A DNA stretch of 64,000 nt from the NCBI GenBank assembly GCA_003963365.1, contig RXJG01000004.1, positions 611,172-675,171 on the forward strand, read 5' to 3'. The translations under genes and the position numbers were made by a program. Shown here piece by piece: positions 26,887-34,788 of this stretch. Position 1 is the first letter of the stretch; each line of letters starts with the position of its first letter. The stretch comes from Sphingobacteriales bacterium. GTDB taxonomy: Bacteria > Bacteroidota > Bacteroidia > Chitinophagales > Chitinophagaceae. The notes under the pieces were generated by a model. That model did no database searches. It worked only from the letters and a program-made list of their open reading frames with translations, and was not told the DNA's origin.

Positions 26887-27778
26887 AAATAGGCCTTATT
26901 GCGATAGCATCGTTAATAATCTTTAATACCCTTTCTCTTTCTTCACCCACCAAAGTTAATCTTGGTGCTCTTACATATTCACTGCCGATGCCCGTTTGTG
27001 TGGCCGCTAATTTTATATACTGAACTAATTTAGGATGAATATCCAGTTCCAGCAAGGGCATAAACCAGCGGTAGATTTTTGTGGCATCTTCAATTTTACC
27101 GGCTTTAACTAAGTTAAATATCGCAGTAGTTTCATTGGGGAATGCATCTACTAATCCTGCTACCCATCCATCAGCACCTAAACACAATTCTTCCATTGCC
27201 AGCGTATCTACACCACACAATATTTTGATACGATCGCCAAAGCGGTTTTTCAAACGTGTTACATTGGTTACATCTCTCGTACTTTCTTTTACTGCTTCAA
27301 TATGGCTATGTTCAATCAGTTCGGCAAACATGTCCGGCGTTGTTTCAATTTTATAATCTACGGGGTTGTTATAAATCATAATGGAAAGATCGGTGGCTTG
27401 CGCTACTGTTTTAAAATAAGTGACTGTTTCCCTGTCATCACTTTTATAACGCATGGGTGGCAGCAACATTAAACCTTTAGCTCCCCATGCTTTGGCATTG
27501 ATGGCTTGTTGTATCGCATCTTTGGTAGTGGATTCTGCAATGTTCATTACTACAGGAACTTTTCCGTTTACATATTTCACAGCGGCTTTTACCAGTTGCT
27601 CCTTCTCAGCAGCAGTAATGGTACTGGCTTCTCCTAATGAACCTCCAATAATCACACCATTTACACCGGCATCTAACTGTGCCTGTAAATTCTTTTCAAA
27701 TAAAGGAATATCTATTTCATCATTGGCAGTAAAAGGGGTGAGTAGTGCAGGGAAAACTCCTTTCCATTGTATTGACAT
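26873..27778 (-). CDS. DHDPS-family deaminase (likely 1-pyrroline-4-hydroxy-2-carboxylate deaminase)
   Basis: 301 residues, class I aldolase TIM barrel of the dihydrodipicolinate synthase family. Schiff-base Lys164 in EAVKESTRD and Tyr136 in IMIYNNPVDY are the catalytic pair; GGSLGEASTIT is the substrate loop. In hydroxyproline pathways this family removes ammonia from 1-pyrroline-4-hydroxy-2-carboxylate to give 2-oxoglutarate semialdehyde, and the neighbours (epimerase, D-amino-acid dehydrogenase, semialdehyde dehydrogenase, AraC regulator) support that over lysine synthesis. Its last four codons and stop lie in a heptamer repeat. Divergent from the AraC gene. Confidence 0.85.
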   Translation of the reverse strand: MSIQWKGVFPALLTPFTANDEIDIPLFEKNLQAQLDAGVNGVIIGGSLGEASTITAAEKEQLVKAAVKYVNGKVPVVMNIAESTTKDAIQQAINAKAWGAKGLMLLPPMRYKSDDRETVTYFKTVAQATDLSIMIYNNPVDYKIETTPDMFAELIEHSHIEAVKESTRDVTNVTRLKNRFGDRIKILCGVDTLAMEELCLGADGWVAGLVDAFPNETTAIFNLVKAGKIEDATKIYRWFMPLLELDIHPKLVQYIKLAATQTGIGSEYVRAPRLTLVGEERERVLKIINDAIAIRPILNVK

Positions 27779-27794
27779 ATGTAAATATTTTAAA

Positions 27795-27802
27795 CAAAGG
27801 TA
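27795..27802 (-). promoter_or_regulatory. Probable -7 promoter element TACCTTTG for the deaminase gene
   Basis: TACCTTTG on the minus strand fits TAnnTTTG exactly and ends 16 bp before the ATG at 27778. The nearest upstream TTG (27819-27817) is only 14 bp away instead of about 19-21, so the -33 part is poor. Confidence 0.5.
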
Positions 27803-27846
27803 TCAGCCAATGGGGCCAATTACTTTCCTTAGTTTAGCCAAAACTG

Positions 27847-27901
27847 GTACTATTTTAGTCATTTTATGTTTATAGCGATTAATTATTGACTAATTTAGTA
27901 C
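27847..27901. promoter_or_regulatory. Two palindromic operator-like sites, 40 bp apart
   Basis: GTACTATTTTAGTCA (27847-27861) and TGACTAATTTAGTAC (27887-27901) are inverted copies matching at 13 of 15 positions, and each contains its own small palindrome ACTA-N3-TAGT. Centres are 40 bp apart, about four helix turns. The right site ends two bases before the AraC-type start codon. A likely binding region for the AraC protein or a second regulator, controlling both divergent genes. Confidence 0.5.
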
Positions 27902-27903
27902 GC

Positions 27904-28761
27904 ATGAAGGTTGTTCCTTTTAAAATTCCCAAAAATACTGCTGAAGCTTTCAGAGTACAGGTAGATGATGTGCCGCACCTGTATAATCATTTGCACCAGC
28001 ATCCTGAAATACAACTGACGGTTATTAAACAAAGTCATGGTACATTGATTGCCGGAGATTATGTTGGGCCTTTTAGCCCCGGTGATGTTTTTGTGATTGG
28101 CCCCAATCAACCACATGTGTTCCGGAACGATAAAAGTTTTTTTAAGAAGAGATCAAGAGCATTAACGGTTTCTATTTTCTTTGATGAGACAACCATACAT
28201 CCTTCCTTCTGGCAATTGCCGGAATTAAAATCATTGCAAACATTTTTGCGCAACAGCAGCGGTGGGTATAAAATTAGTGGTGAAAAGAAAAGAGTGATTG
28301 GTGAAATGCTGGAACAAATGATAAAAGCAGACGGTATTAATAAACTCATTTTATTTTTAGAGATATTAAAACAACTGGCTACTAAAAAGAATATCGAATC
28401 CTTATCCAAACAAATCATTCAGCGGAATATCAAAACTTATGATGGCAAGCGGCTTAATAAAGTGCTTGAATTTACTTTTCATGAATATCACCGGCAAGTT
28501 AAGCTGGATGAAGTGGCGGCGGTTGCTAATTTAAGTGTAGAGGCCTTTTGCAAATATTTTAAAACCCGAACACGAAAAACCTATATTAGTTTCCTCAATG
28601 AAATCCGTATCAATAATGCCTGCAAGTTACTGGCGGAAGAGGAAAAATCTATTGCAGATATCTGTTATGAAACAGGTTTCAGTAATCTCTCTAATTTCAA
28701 CAGGGTATTTAAGAAGATAAAAAATCAGTCGCCCAGGGAATTCAGGCAACAATCTGTTTAA
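27904..28761 (+). CDS. AraC-family transcriptional regulator with cupin domain
   Basis: 285 residues from ATG 27904 (a TTG six codons earlier lies within the operator and is not preferred). The N-terminal cupin sensor (HLHQHPEIQLTVI, SPGDVFVIGPNQPHVF) would bind a small ligand; the C-terminal two helix-turn-helix units (VKLDEVAAVANLSVEAFCKYF and KSIADICYETGFSNLSNFNRVF) bind DNA. Divergent from the deaminase gene, so the likely inducer is hydroxyproline or a pathway intermediate. Right operator copy overlaps its own leader, suggesting autoregulation. Confidence 0.88.
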   Translation: MKVVPFKIPKNTAEAFRVQVDDVPHLYNHLHQHPEIQLTVIKQSHGTLIAGDYVGPFSPGDVFVIGPNQPHVFRNDKSFFKKRSRALTVSIFFDETTIHPSFWQLPELKSLQTFLRNSSGGYKISGEKKRVIGEMLEQMIKADGINKLILFLEILKQLATKKNIESLSKQIIQRNIKTYDGKRLNKVLEFTFHEYHRQVKLDEVAAVANLSVEAFCKYFKTRTRKTYISFLNEIRINNACKLLAEEEKSIADICYETGFSNLSNFNRVFKKIKNQSPREFRQQSV

Positions 28762-28835
28762 ATAAGGCATTATTCAGCAATATTTTTTAGCGTAAATTAC
28801 ATTTACATTATTTAACCACCAGCAACAGGTATGGT

Positions 28836-30452
28836 ATGCGTAAATGTTTTTTACACATCGCCATTTTATTACTCATACTGTCGGCACATTCGCAGCCTGC
28901 TGCGATAACTATTGATCCTTCCAAAACAGAACGTCCCAAATTAATAATTGGACTGGTGGTTGATCAAATGCGATGGGATTATTTATACCGATATTATGAT
29001 CGTTATGCTGAGAACGGAGGTTTTAAACGGTTACTGAACAATGGTTTCTCCTGCGAAAATGCTTTTGTTAATTATCTTCCTTCTGTAACTGCCTGTGGTC
29101 ATGCCGCTATTTTTACGGGATCTGTTCCTGCTGTTAATGGTATTACCGGTAATGACTGGTGGGATTATAAAATAAACGACTTTCTTTATTGTTCTGCTGA
29201 TGACAGTGTCAATACTGTTGGCAGCAACACGGCATCCGGAAAAATGAGCCCACGTAATTTGCTGGTAACAACTATTGGTGATGAATTAAAAATTGCTACC
29301 AATTCCCGCAGCCAGGTTTTTGGAATTGCCTTAAAAGATCGAGGTGCCATCCTTCCGGCCGGGCATAGTGCTGATGCTGCTTACTGGTACGATGATAAAA
29401 CCGGCGACTGGATCAGTTCAACTTATTATATGAATGTTCTTCCTGCCTGGGTAACTGCCATTAATAACAGGAAGATGGTTGACAGTTGTTACCGTCAAGG
29501 ATGGAAATTGTTATACCCGTTTGAAACCTATACGCAGAGTTATACCAACAAAGTTTCTTTTGGCTATGATTTAACCGGTAACATTGGCAGGAATTACGGT
29601 TTTTTGCGGGTAATACCACAGGGAAACAGTTTAACCATAAGTATGGCAGAATCATTAATTGAAAACGAACATCTCGGTACAGATGAAGATGCCGATCTGC
29701 TGACAATAAGTTTTTCAACACCAGATTATGCTGCACATACTTTTGGTCCCAATTCAATGGAAGCAGAGGATATTTTTTTACGGCTGGATAAAGAACTCGG
29801 TCAATTTTTAGATTACCTCGATAAACGAATTGGTAAAGATCAGTACTTACTTTTTTTAACAGCCGATCATGGCGGGGCACATGTGCCTTCTTTTCTAAAG
29901 ATGAATCATATACCGGCGGGTAATGTGGCGGTGGAAACTATTTACAATGAGTTAAACTCGCTGCTGGGAGAAAAATATAAAGTACAAAACCTTTGTATGA
30001 CAGTGGCTAATTACCAGGTGTATCTTGACAGAGATTCCATTGCGAAACACCAGCTTAATTTAGATTTGGTGGGTAAATTTTGTATTGATTATTTATTGAA
30101 ACAACCCGGTATTGAAAATGCTTTTCTTCAAAAAGATATTGATAAAATTACTATCCCATCAAAGCTGAAAGAAATGGTGAGGGCTGGTTATTACGAATCC
30201 CGCAGCGGGGATATACAATTAATCTTTCAGCCACAATGGATAGAAGGATGGATGGGTGGGGGTACCACACACGGGGTATTTAATCCTTATGATACACATA
30301 TCCCTTTGTTATTCTATGGATGGAATATCAAACCGGGTAAATTATATAAAGAAGTAAATATTACTGATATCGTACCAACCGTTTCATCATTATTAAACAT
30401 ACAAATGCCTTCTGGAAATACCGGGAAAGCAATATCAGCTTTATGGGAATAA
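28836..30452 (+). CDS. PafA-type alkaline phosphatase
   Basis: 538 residues with signal peptide (CFLHIAILLLILSAHSQ). Metal ligand Asp43 in GLVVDQMRWDYL, nucleophile Thr85 in LPSVTACGHAAIFTG, and the Lys167/Arg169 pair in ALKDRGAIL correspond to Thr79, Lys162 and Arg164 of the PafA phosphatase of Elizabethkingia. Metal ligands DHGGAH (about 346-351) and GGGTTHG (His about 482) follow. It is a periplasmic zinc phosphomonoesterase that is typically insensitive to phosphate. It lies 26 bp before the next gene, probably cotranscribed. Confidence 0.9.
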   Translation: MRKCFLHIAILLLILSAHSQPAAITIDPSKTERPKLIIGLVVDQMRWDYLYRYYDRYAENGGFKRLLNNGFSCENAFVNYLPSVTACGHAAIFTGSVPAVNGITGNDWWDYKINDFLYCSADDSVNTVGSNTASGKMSPRNLLVTTIGDELKIATNSRSQVFGIALKDRGAILPAGHSADAAYWYDDKTGDWISSTYYMNVLPAWVTAINNRKMVDSCYRQGWKLLYPFETYTQSYTNKVSFGYDLTGNIGRNYGFLRVIPQGNSLTISMAESLIENEHLGTDEDADLLTISFSTPDYAAHTFGPNSMEAEDIFLRLDKELGQFLDYLDKRIGKDQYLLFLTADHGGAHVPSFLKMNHIPAGNVAVETIYNELNSLLGEKYKVQNLCMTVANYQVYLDRDSIAKHQLNLDLVGKFCIDYLLKQPGIENAFLQKDIDKITIPSKLKEMVRAGYYESRSGDIQLIFQPQWIEGWMGGGTTHGVFNPYDTHIPLLFYGWNIKPGKLYKEVNITDIVPTVSSLLNIQMPSGNTGKAISALWE

Positions 30453-30478
30453 GTTTTTTATAAAATTAAAATCAAGGT

Positions 30479-31510
30479 ATGAGAAAGACTGTGACAAGCC
30501 TTCTTCTTTTTACAATTGTATTTTCTTTAGCGGCACAACAAAAAGCTGCTGTTGATAAAGTAAAATTTTTTGAAGAAGGGCCTGTTATTAAAGCAACCCT
30601 TTCTGCCAAATTCAGTAAATGGTTGGGCAGACAAGCTAAAGCCGGGGATAGTACAATCGGGAACTTTGTATTAGCTTTTCCTGATTCGGGTTTTCTGGCA
30701 GGAAATGTTACTGTGAGTATAAGGGGTAATTTCCGCCGGGAAAATTGTTTTATACCACCCCTGAGGATTGATTTTAAAAAACCAAATTCTGCATTGGCTG
30801 CACTGGGCACTTTAAAATTAGTAAGCTCCTGTAAGATGGGTGAGGATTATGAAAATTATTTGCTTACTGAATATCTTGTTTATAAAATGTACAACCTGCT
30901 TACCGAAAAAAGTTTCAGGGTACGTTTGCTGCAACTTACTTACCGGGACAGTACCAATAAAGTAAAAGAGTTTACCCGCTATGCTTTTTTGCTGGAAGAC
31001 ACAAAAGACATGGCTAAACGCAACAAAATGCGGGAGTGCAAACAACTTAATGTGGGAACGGAGCAAACCAACCGTGAACAAATGACGCTGGTGGCCATTT
31101 TTCAATATATGATTGGTAATACCGACTGGTCTGTTCCTGTTAAGCATAATATCCGGCTGATTAATGACAACAATGATAACTCCGCGTTACTTCCTTATCC
31201 GGTTCCATACGATTTTGATTATTGCGGATTAGTAAATGCTGAGTATGCAGTGCCTTATGAAGAACTGGGTCTTGACAATGTAAGGCAACGCTTGTACCGG
31301 GGCTATCCAAGAACGATGGAAGAACTGAACAAAACACTGCAGGTTTTTAAAGAAAAAAAAGAAAAGATTTATTCATTAGTAACAGAAATGAAATTGCTTG
31401 GAAAAAATAAACAAAAGGATATTATAAATTACCTGGATGGGTTTTACGATATTATAAATAAGCCAAAAGAAGTAGAATCAATATTTATAAAAAATGCCAG
31501 AAAGAATTAA
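30479..31510 (+). CDS. Secreted protein with CotH-kinase-like arrangement
   Basis: 343 residues with signal peptide ending near SLAAQ. Not firmly recognised. The order of motifs is reminiscent of CotH-type kinases: a strand RGNFRRENCFIPPLRIDF, then YLLTEYLVYKMYNLL (helix), RVRLLQLTYRD, YAFLLEDTK, NTDWSVPVKHNIRL (Asn-Asp and Asn positions) and VPYDFDYCGL (Asp-x-Asp, a metal-binding motif). CotH kinases phosphorylate secreted proteins, so pairing with a PafA phosphatase would be of interest. This is pattern-based and weak. C-terminal 80 residues are charged helices. Confidence 0.5.
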   Translation: MRKTVTSLLLFTIVFSLAAQQKAAVDKVKFFEEGPVIKATLSAKFSKWLGRQAKAGDSTIGNFVLAFPDSGFLAGNVTVSIRGNFRRENCFIPPLRIDFKKPNSALAALGTLKLVSSCKMGEDYENYLLTEYLVYKMYNLLTEKSFRVRLLQLTYRDSTNKVKEFTRYAFLLEDTKDMAKRNKMRECKQLNVGTEQTNREQMTLVAIFQYMIGNTDWSVPVKHNIRLINDNNDNSALLPYPVPYDFDYCGLVNAEYAVPYEELGLDNVRQRLYRGYPRTMEELNKTLQVFKEKKEKIYSLVTEMKLLGKNKQKDIINYLDGFYDIINKPKEVESIFIKNARKN

Positions 31511-31528
31511 TAACGACAATACAGCCAG

Positions 31529-33385
31529 GTGAAAAACAAAGACGATATATCCACTACCAATAGTAACAATGCCGACGCACCAGCTTCAATTCCGGATAAG
31601 GAATTACTTCAACTGGTTCACCTGCTTGTTAAACCTTACCGTAAATGGTTGCTACTGATACTGGCGGCCATGTTACTGGAAACTGCAATGGAATTGGCAG
31701 CTCCCTGGCCGTTAAAAATCATTATTGATAATGTAATCGGCAACCATAAACTCCATAGCTGGATACAATGGATTGAACATATTTTTACCGCAGGAGATAA
31801 AATGATGCTGGGGTTGGTGGTTGCCATCAGTTATGTGGTTATATCATTAATAGGTTCACTGGCGGGTTATATAGAAAGTTATTTTACAGAAAGTGTGGCG
31901 CAATATGTTGCCAACGATCTGCGCCGGCGGTTATACCATCACCTGCATCGTTTATCCCTTTCTTATTTTGATCATCAGCAAATGGGAAAAATATTAAGCA
32001 CTATTACTGCTGATGTAAGTACCATACAGGATTTTGCTTCTGCTACATTGCTCACCATTTTTGTGGATATGTTTACCATTATTGGTATGCTGTTACTTAT
32101 GTTCTGGCTTAACTGGGATTTTGCGATGATTGCATTGGGAGTAACGCCATTCCTTTTATTTTTTGTAAGCAGGGTAAAGAAAGCAGTAAAGAAAGCCACC
32201 CGTGAAGTAAGAAAAGATCAGAGTAATATGGTGGCTATTATGCAGGAAGGACTGCAATCCATGAGGGTGGTAAATGCCTATGGCAGGCAGCAACTGGAAG
32301 AAGACCGCTTGGGTAAGGCAAGTATTGAAACCGTGAACGCAGCATTAAGGGCAAGAAAAATAAAATCCATGATTAACCCGGTGGTGGCTGTTTTTGTAGC
32401 AGTATGCACAGCTTTAATATTATGGCGGGGCGCCTCATTGGTAATGAGTGGTGTAATGACTATTGGTGCATTAACGGTATTCCTTTCTTACCTCAGTAAA
32501 TTTTTTAAACCGGTGGAAGACCTCGCTAAAAAATCAACCAGTATTGCGCAGGCTACTGTTTCATTGGAAAGGATAAAAACCATTTTAGATACAGAAATTA
32601 TTATACCAGAGAAAACCGGCGCAAAACAACCACCTAAATTTAAAGGGGATATTGTTTTTGAAAATGTATCGTTTGAATATAATCCCGGAGAAATTGTTTT
32701 AGATAAGTTTAACCTGTCTATTAACGCCGGGCAGAAAATTGGAATATGTGGCCCCACCGGTGGAGGCAAATCAACCGTGGCGTGTTTAATTCCCCGTTTT
32801 TATGATGTGAAGTCGGGAAGAATTTTAATGGATGGTGTGGACATAACAGATTATAAACTGGAAGGACTTCGAAAACAGATTGGATTTGTCTTACAGGATA
32901 CTGTTTTATTCTATGGCTCTGTTCGTGATAATATTGCCTATGGAAAACCCGGTGCCACTGAGGATGAAATAATAACGGCAGCCAGGATGGCCAATGCAGA
33001 AGAATTTATTAAACGTATGCCACATGGTTATGATACATTAGTTGGTGAAAGAGGTTTAACATTATCTGGTGGACAAAGACAGCGTATTGGCATTGCCCGT
33101 GCTATCGTTCGCAATTCGCCTGTTTTAATTTTAGATGAACCGACTGCCTCATTAGATGCCGAGTCAGAACAACTGGTGATGGATGCATTGGAAAATTTGA
33201 TGCGCAACAAAACGGTTATTACTATAGCCCATCGCCTGAGTACCATACGGGATGCAGACAAAATAATTGTGGTTAAAGATGGCCGGGTGGCAGAAGAAGG
33301 AAAACATGAAGAACTTATTGACAAAGATGGACTTTATGCCGAACTTTATCATATGCAGGCCGGAGATGCATTATCGTTCATGTAA
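31529..33385 (+). CDS. MsbA-like ABC exporter (fused membrane and ATPase domains)
   Basis: 618 residues with GTG start at 31529; the next ATG lies within the first membrane helix, so GTG is required. Six transmembrane helices over about 35-340, then the nucleotide-binding domain: Walker A GPTGGGKST (about 407-415), signature LSGGQRQR, Walker B VLILDEPTASLD and His switch IAHRLST. A half-transporter that works as homodimer; such proteins export lipids, drugs or peptides. It is followed 16 bp later by a PLD-superfamily enzyme, hinting at phospholipid handling. Confidence 0.9.
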   Translation: MKNKDDISTTNSNNADAPASIPDKELLQLVHLLVKPYRKWLLLILAAMLLETAMELAAPWPLKIIIDNVIGNHKLHSWIQWIEHIFTAGDKMMLGLVVAISYVVISLIGSLAGYIESYFTESVAQYVANDLRRRLYHHLHRLSLSYFDHQQMGKILSTITADVSTIQDFASATLLTIFVDMFTIIGMLLLMFWLNWDFAMIALGVTPFLLFFVSRVKKAVKKATREVRKDQSNMVAIMQEGLQSMRVVNAYGRQQLEEDRLGKASIETVNAALRARKIKSMINPVVAVFVAVCTALILWRGASLVMSGVMTIGALTVFLSYLSKFFKPVEDLAKKSTSIAQATVSLERIKTILDTEIIIPEKTGAKQPPKFKGDIVFENVSFEYNPGEIVLDKFNLSINAGQKIGICGPTGGGKSTVACLIPRFYDVKSGRILMDGVDITDYKLEGLRKQIGFVLQDTVLFYGSVRDNIAYGKPGATEDEIITAARMANAEEFIKRMPHGYDTLVGERGLTLSGGQRQRIGIARAIVRNSPVLILDEPTASLDAESEQLVMDALENLMRNKTVITIAHRLSTIRDADKIIVVKDGRVAEEGKHEELIDKDGLYAELYHMQAGDALSFM

Positions 33386-33401
33386 CCGAAGCAAAATATT
33401 T

Positions 33402-34418
33402 ATGTCACACCGCTCATTATTAATATTTCCTGAGGATTCGGCAGATGCCATTGTCAATGCTATTCATAACGCAAAGAAATCGCTGAGAGTAAAAATGTTT
33501 TTGTTTACTGATCCCGCATTGATAAATGCATTGATTGATGCAAAGCAAAGAGGTGTGGAAGTACGGATAATGCTTAACCCGTCAAGAAGAAATGGAGAAG
33601 TAGAAAATATTGAAACACACAAGCTGCTGGAAGCAGCCGGCATTGAAGTAAGATACAGCAACCCCAATTTTGTTTTAACACATGAAAAGTCGATGGTGGT
33701 GGATGATGAACTGGCCTTTGTAAAATCACTCAATTGGGAAACAAAAAATTTTACAGAGACCAGGGATTATGCCGTGGTTACAGCACATAAGCATGAAGTG
33801 GATGAAATAATACTTTGTTTTGAAGCTGATTGGGAAAGAAGAGATTTTAACCCGGGTGAAGATGCAAAACTAATCTGGTGCCGCGGTAACGGAAGAACCC
33901 GTATTGCTAACTTTATTGATGACGCTAAACATTCATTGTTTGTACAAAATGAACGTTTCCAGGATATGGTTATTATTGAGAGGCTGGTAAGAGCTGCCCG
34001 GCGGGGAGTAAAAGTTCATGTAATGGCCAGGCCGCCACATACTTTGAAAAAAGAAAAATTAGTGGAAGGGGTAGGGGGGCTAAGAATAATGGAAGATGTG
34101 GGTATTAAAATTCATAAACTCAAACATTTAAAACTGCATGGAAAAATGCTGTTAGCCGATGAATGCAGGGCTATTATTGGTTCTATCAATTTAGCTCCGG
34201 GTAGTTTTGATGACAGAAGAGAATTGGCTATTGAAGTACATGATGCCGATATAGTGGAGCGGCTTACTAAAATAGCGCATCACGACTGGAAAAATTCTCA
34301 TCCCATGGATCTTACTGATGCGGGGCTGCTCGATGATCTTCAAAGAAGAATGGAAGAATCAGGTATTGATAAACTGGTGCTGGATAAAGATGATTATAAA
34401 AAGCATCATGAAAAATAA
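33402..34418 (+). CDS. Phospholipase D-superfamily enzyme (cardiolipin synthase-like)
   Basis: 338 residues from ATG 33402. Two complete HKD motifs: HEKSMVVDDELAFVKSLNW (about 95-113) and HGKMLLADECRAIIGSINL (about 246-264), each HxKx4D with the usual following GS/SxN. They make one active site by pairing, as in phospholipase D and cardiolipin synthases. No signal peptide or membrane helices, unlike classic ClsA, so its substrate may differ. Sixteen bp after the ABC exporter, followed by a decayed TMEM175-like gene. Confidence 0.85.
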   Translation: MSHRSLLIFPEDSADAIVNAIHNAKKSLRVKMFLFTDPALINALIDAKQRGVEVRIMLNPSRRNGEVENIETHKLLEAAGIEVRYSNPNFVLTHEKSMVVDDELAFVKSLNWETKNFTETRDYAVVTAHKHEVDEIILCFEADWERRDFNPGEDAKLIWCRGNGRTRIANFIDDAKHSLFVQNERFQDMVIIERLVRAARRGVKVHVMARPPHTLKKEKLVEGVGGLRIMEDVGIKIHKLKHLKLHGKMLLADECRAIIGSINLAPGSFDDRRELAIEVHDADIVERLTKIAHHDWKNSHPMDLTDAGLLDDLQRRMEESGIDKLVLDKDDYKKHHEK

Positions 34419-34432
34419 CCATTATATCAAGG

Positions 34433-34788
34433 GTGCCAAACAACTTTTTGCCCGGCGCTTCTAAACGAATGGAAGTATTACCAGTTGGCGTGTTTTCTAT
34501 TGCCGCTACTTTATTGGTGCTGGAAATAAAAGTTCCTCACTTTGAACAAAACTACTCGAATGCAGAATTGTGGGAAGCTTTAAAAAATATTGCCTTCATT
34601 TGTCGCCTTTGTATTCAGCTTCCCGAACATACTGATCTTTTGGGTTAATCAATGATGCAGCAGGGAAAGTGGTAACCCGGTATGATCATAAAACAACTTA
34701 TCTCAACGTAGTATTTCTTTTATTCATCAGTCTCACCCCCATAGCTTTTATGGTACTGCCTAACATGGATTTTGTGTTTGAGGAATAA
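34433..34788 (+). pseudogene. Decayed TMEM175/DUF1211 potassium channel gene
   Basis: Three frames in turn give pieces of one protein. Frame 1 (from about 34469): MEVLPVGVFSIAATLLVLEIKVP, the first TMEM175 helix. Frame 2 (from about 34590): LPSFVAFVFSFPNILIFWVN. Frame 3 (to TAA 34786-34788): DAAGKVVTRYDHKTTYLNVVFLLFISLTPIAFMVLP. At least two +1 shifts break it. Also the hallmark FSD of the selectivity filter helix (RxExFSDGVFxIA) is replaced by LPV. Sequencing error could explain the shifts but not the FSD loss. Confidence 0.65.

Noticed and set aside
26873..27778. dapA (lysine synthesis) as function of the DHDPS-family gene
   Set aside because: The family fits, but the neighbours are all hydroxyproline enzymes and an AraC regulator; a biosynthetic role is unlikely here.
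13566..28761. Classical polysaccharide utilisation locus with SusC/SusD
   Set aside because: No SusC- or SusD-like gene and no sulfatase or hybrid sensor is in the window; the amino acid pathway is the core instead.
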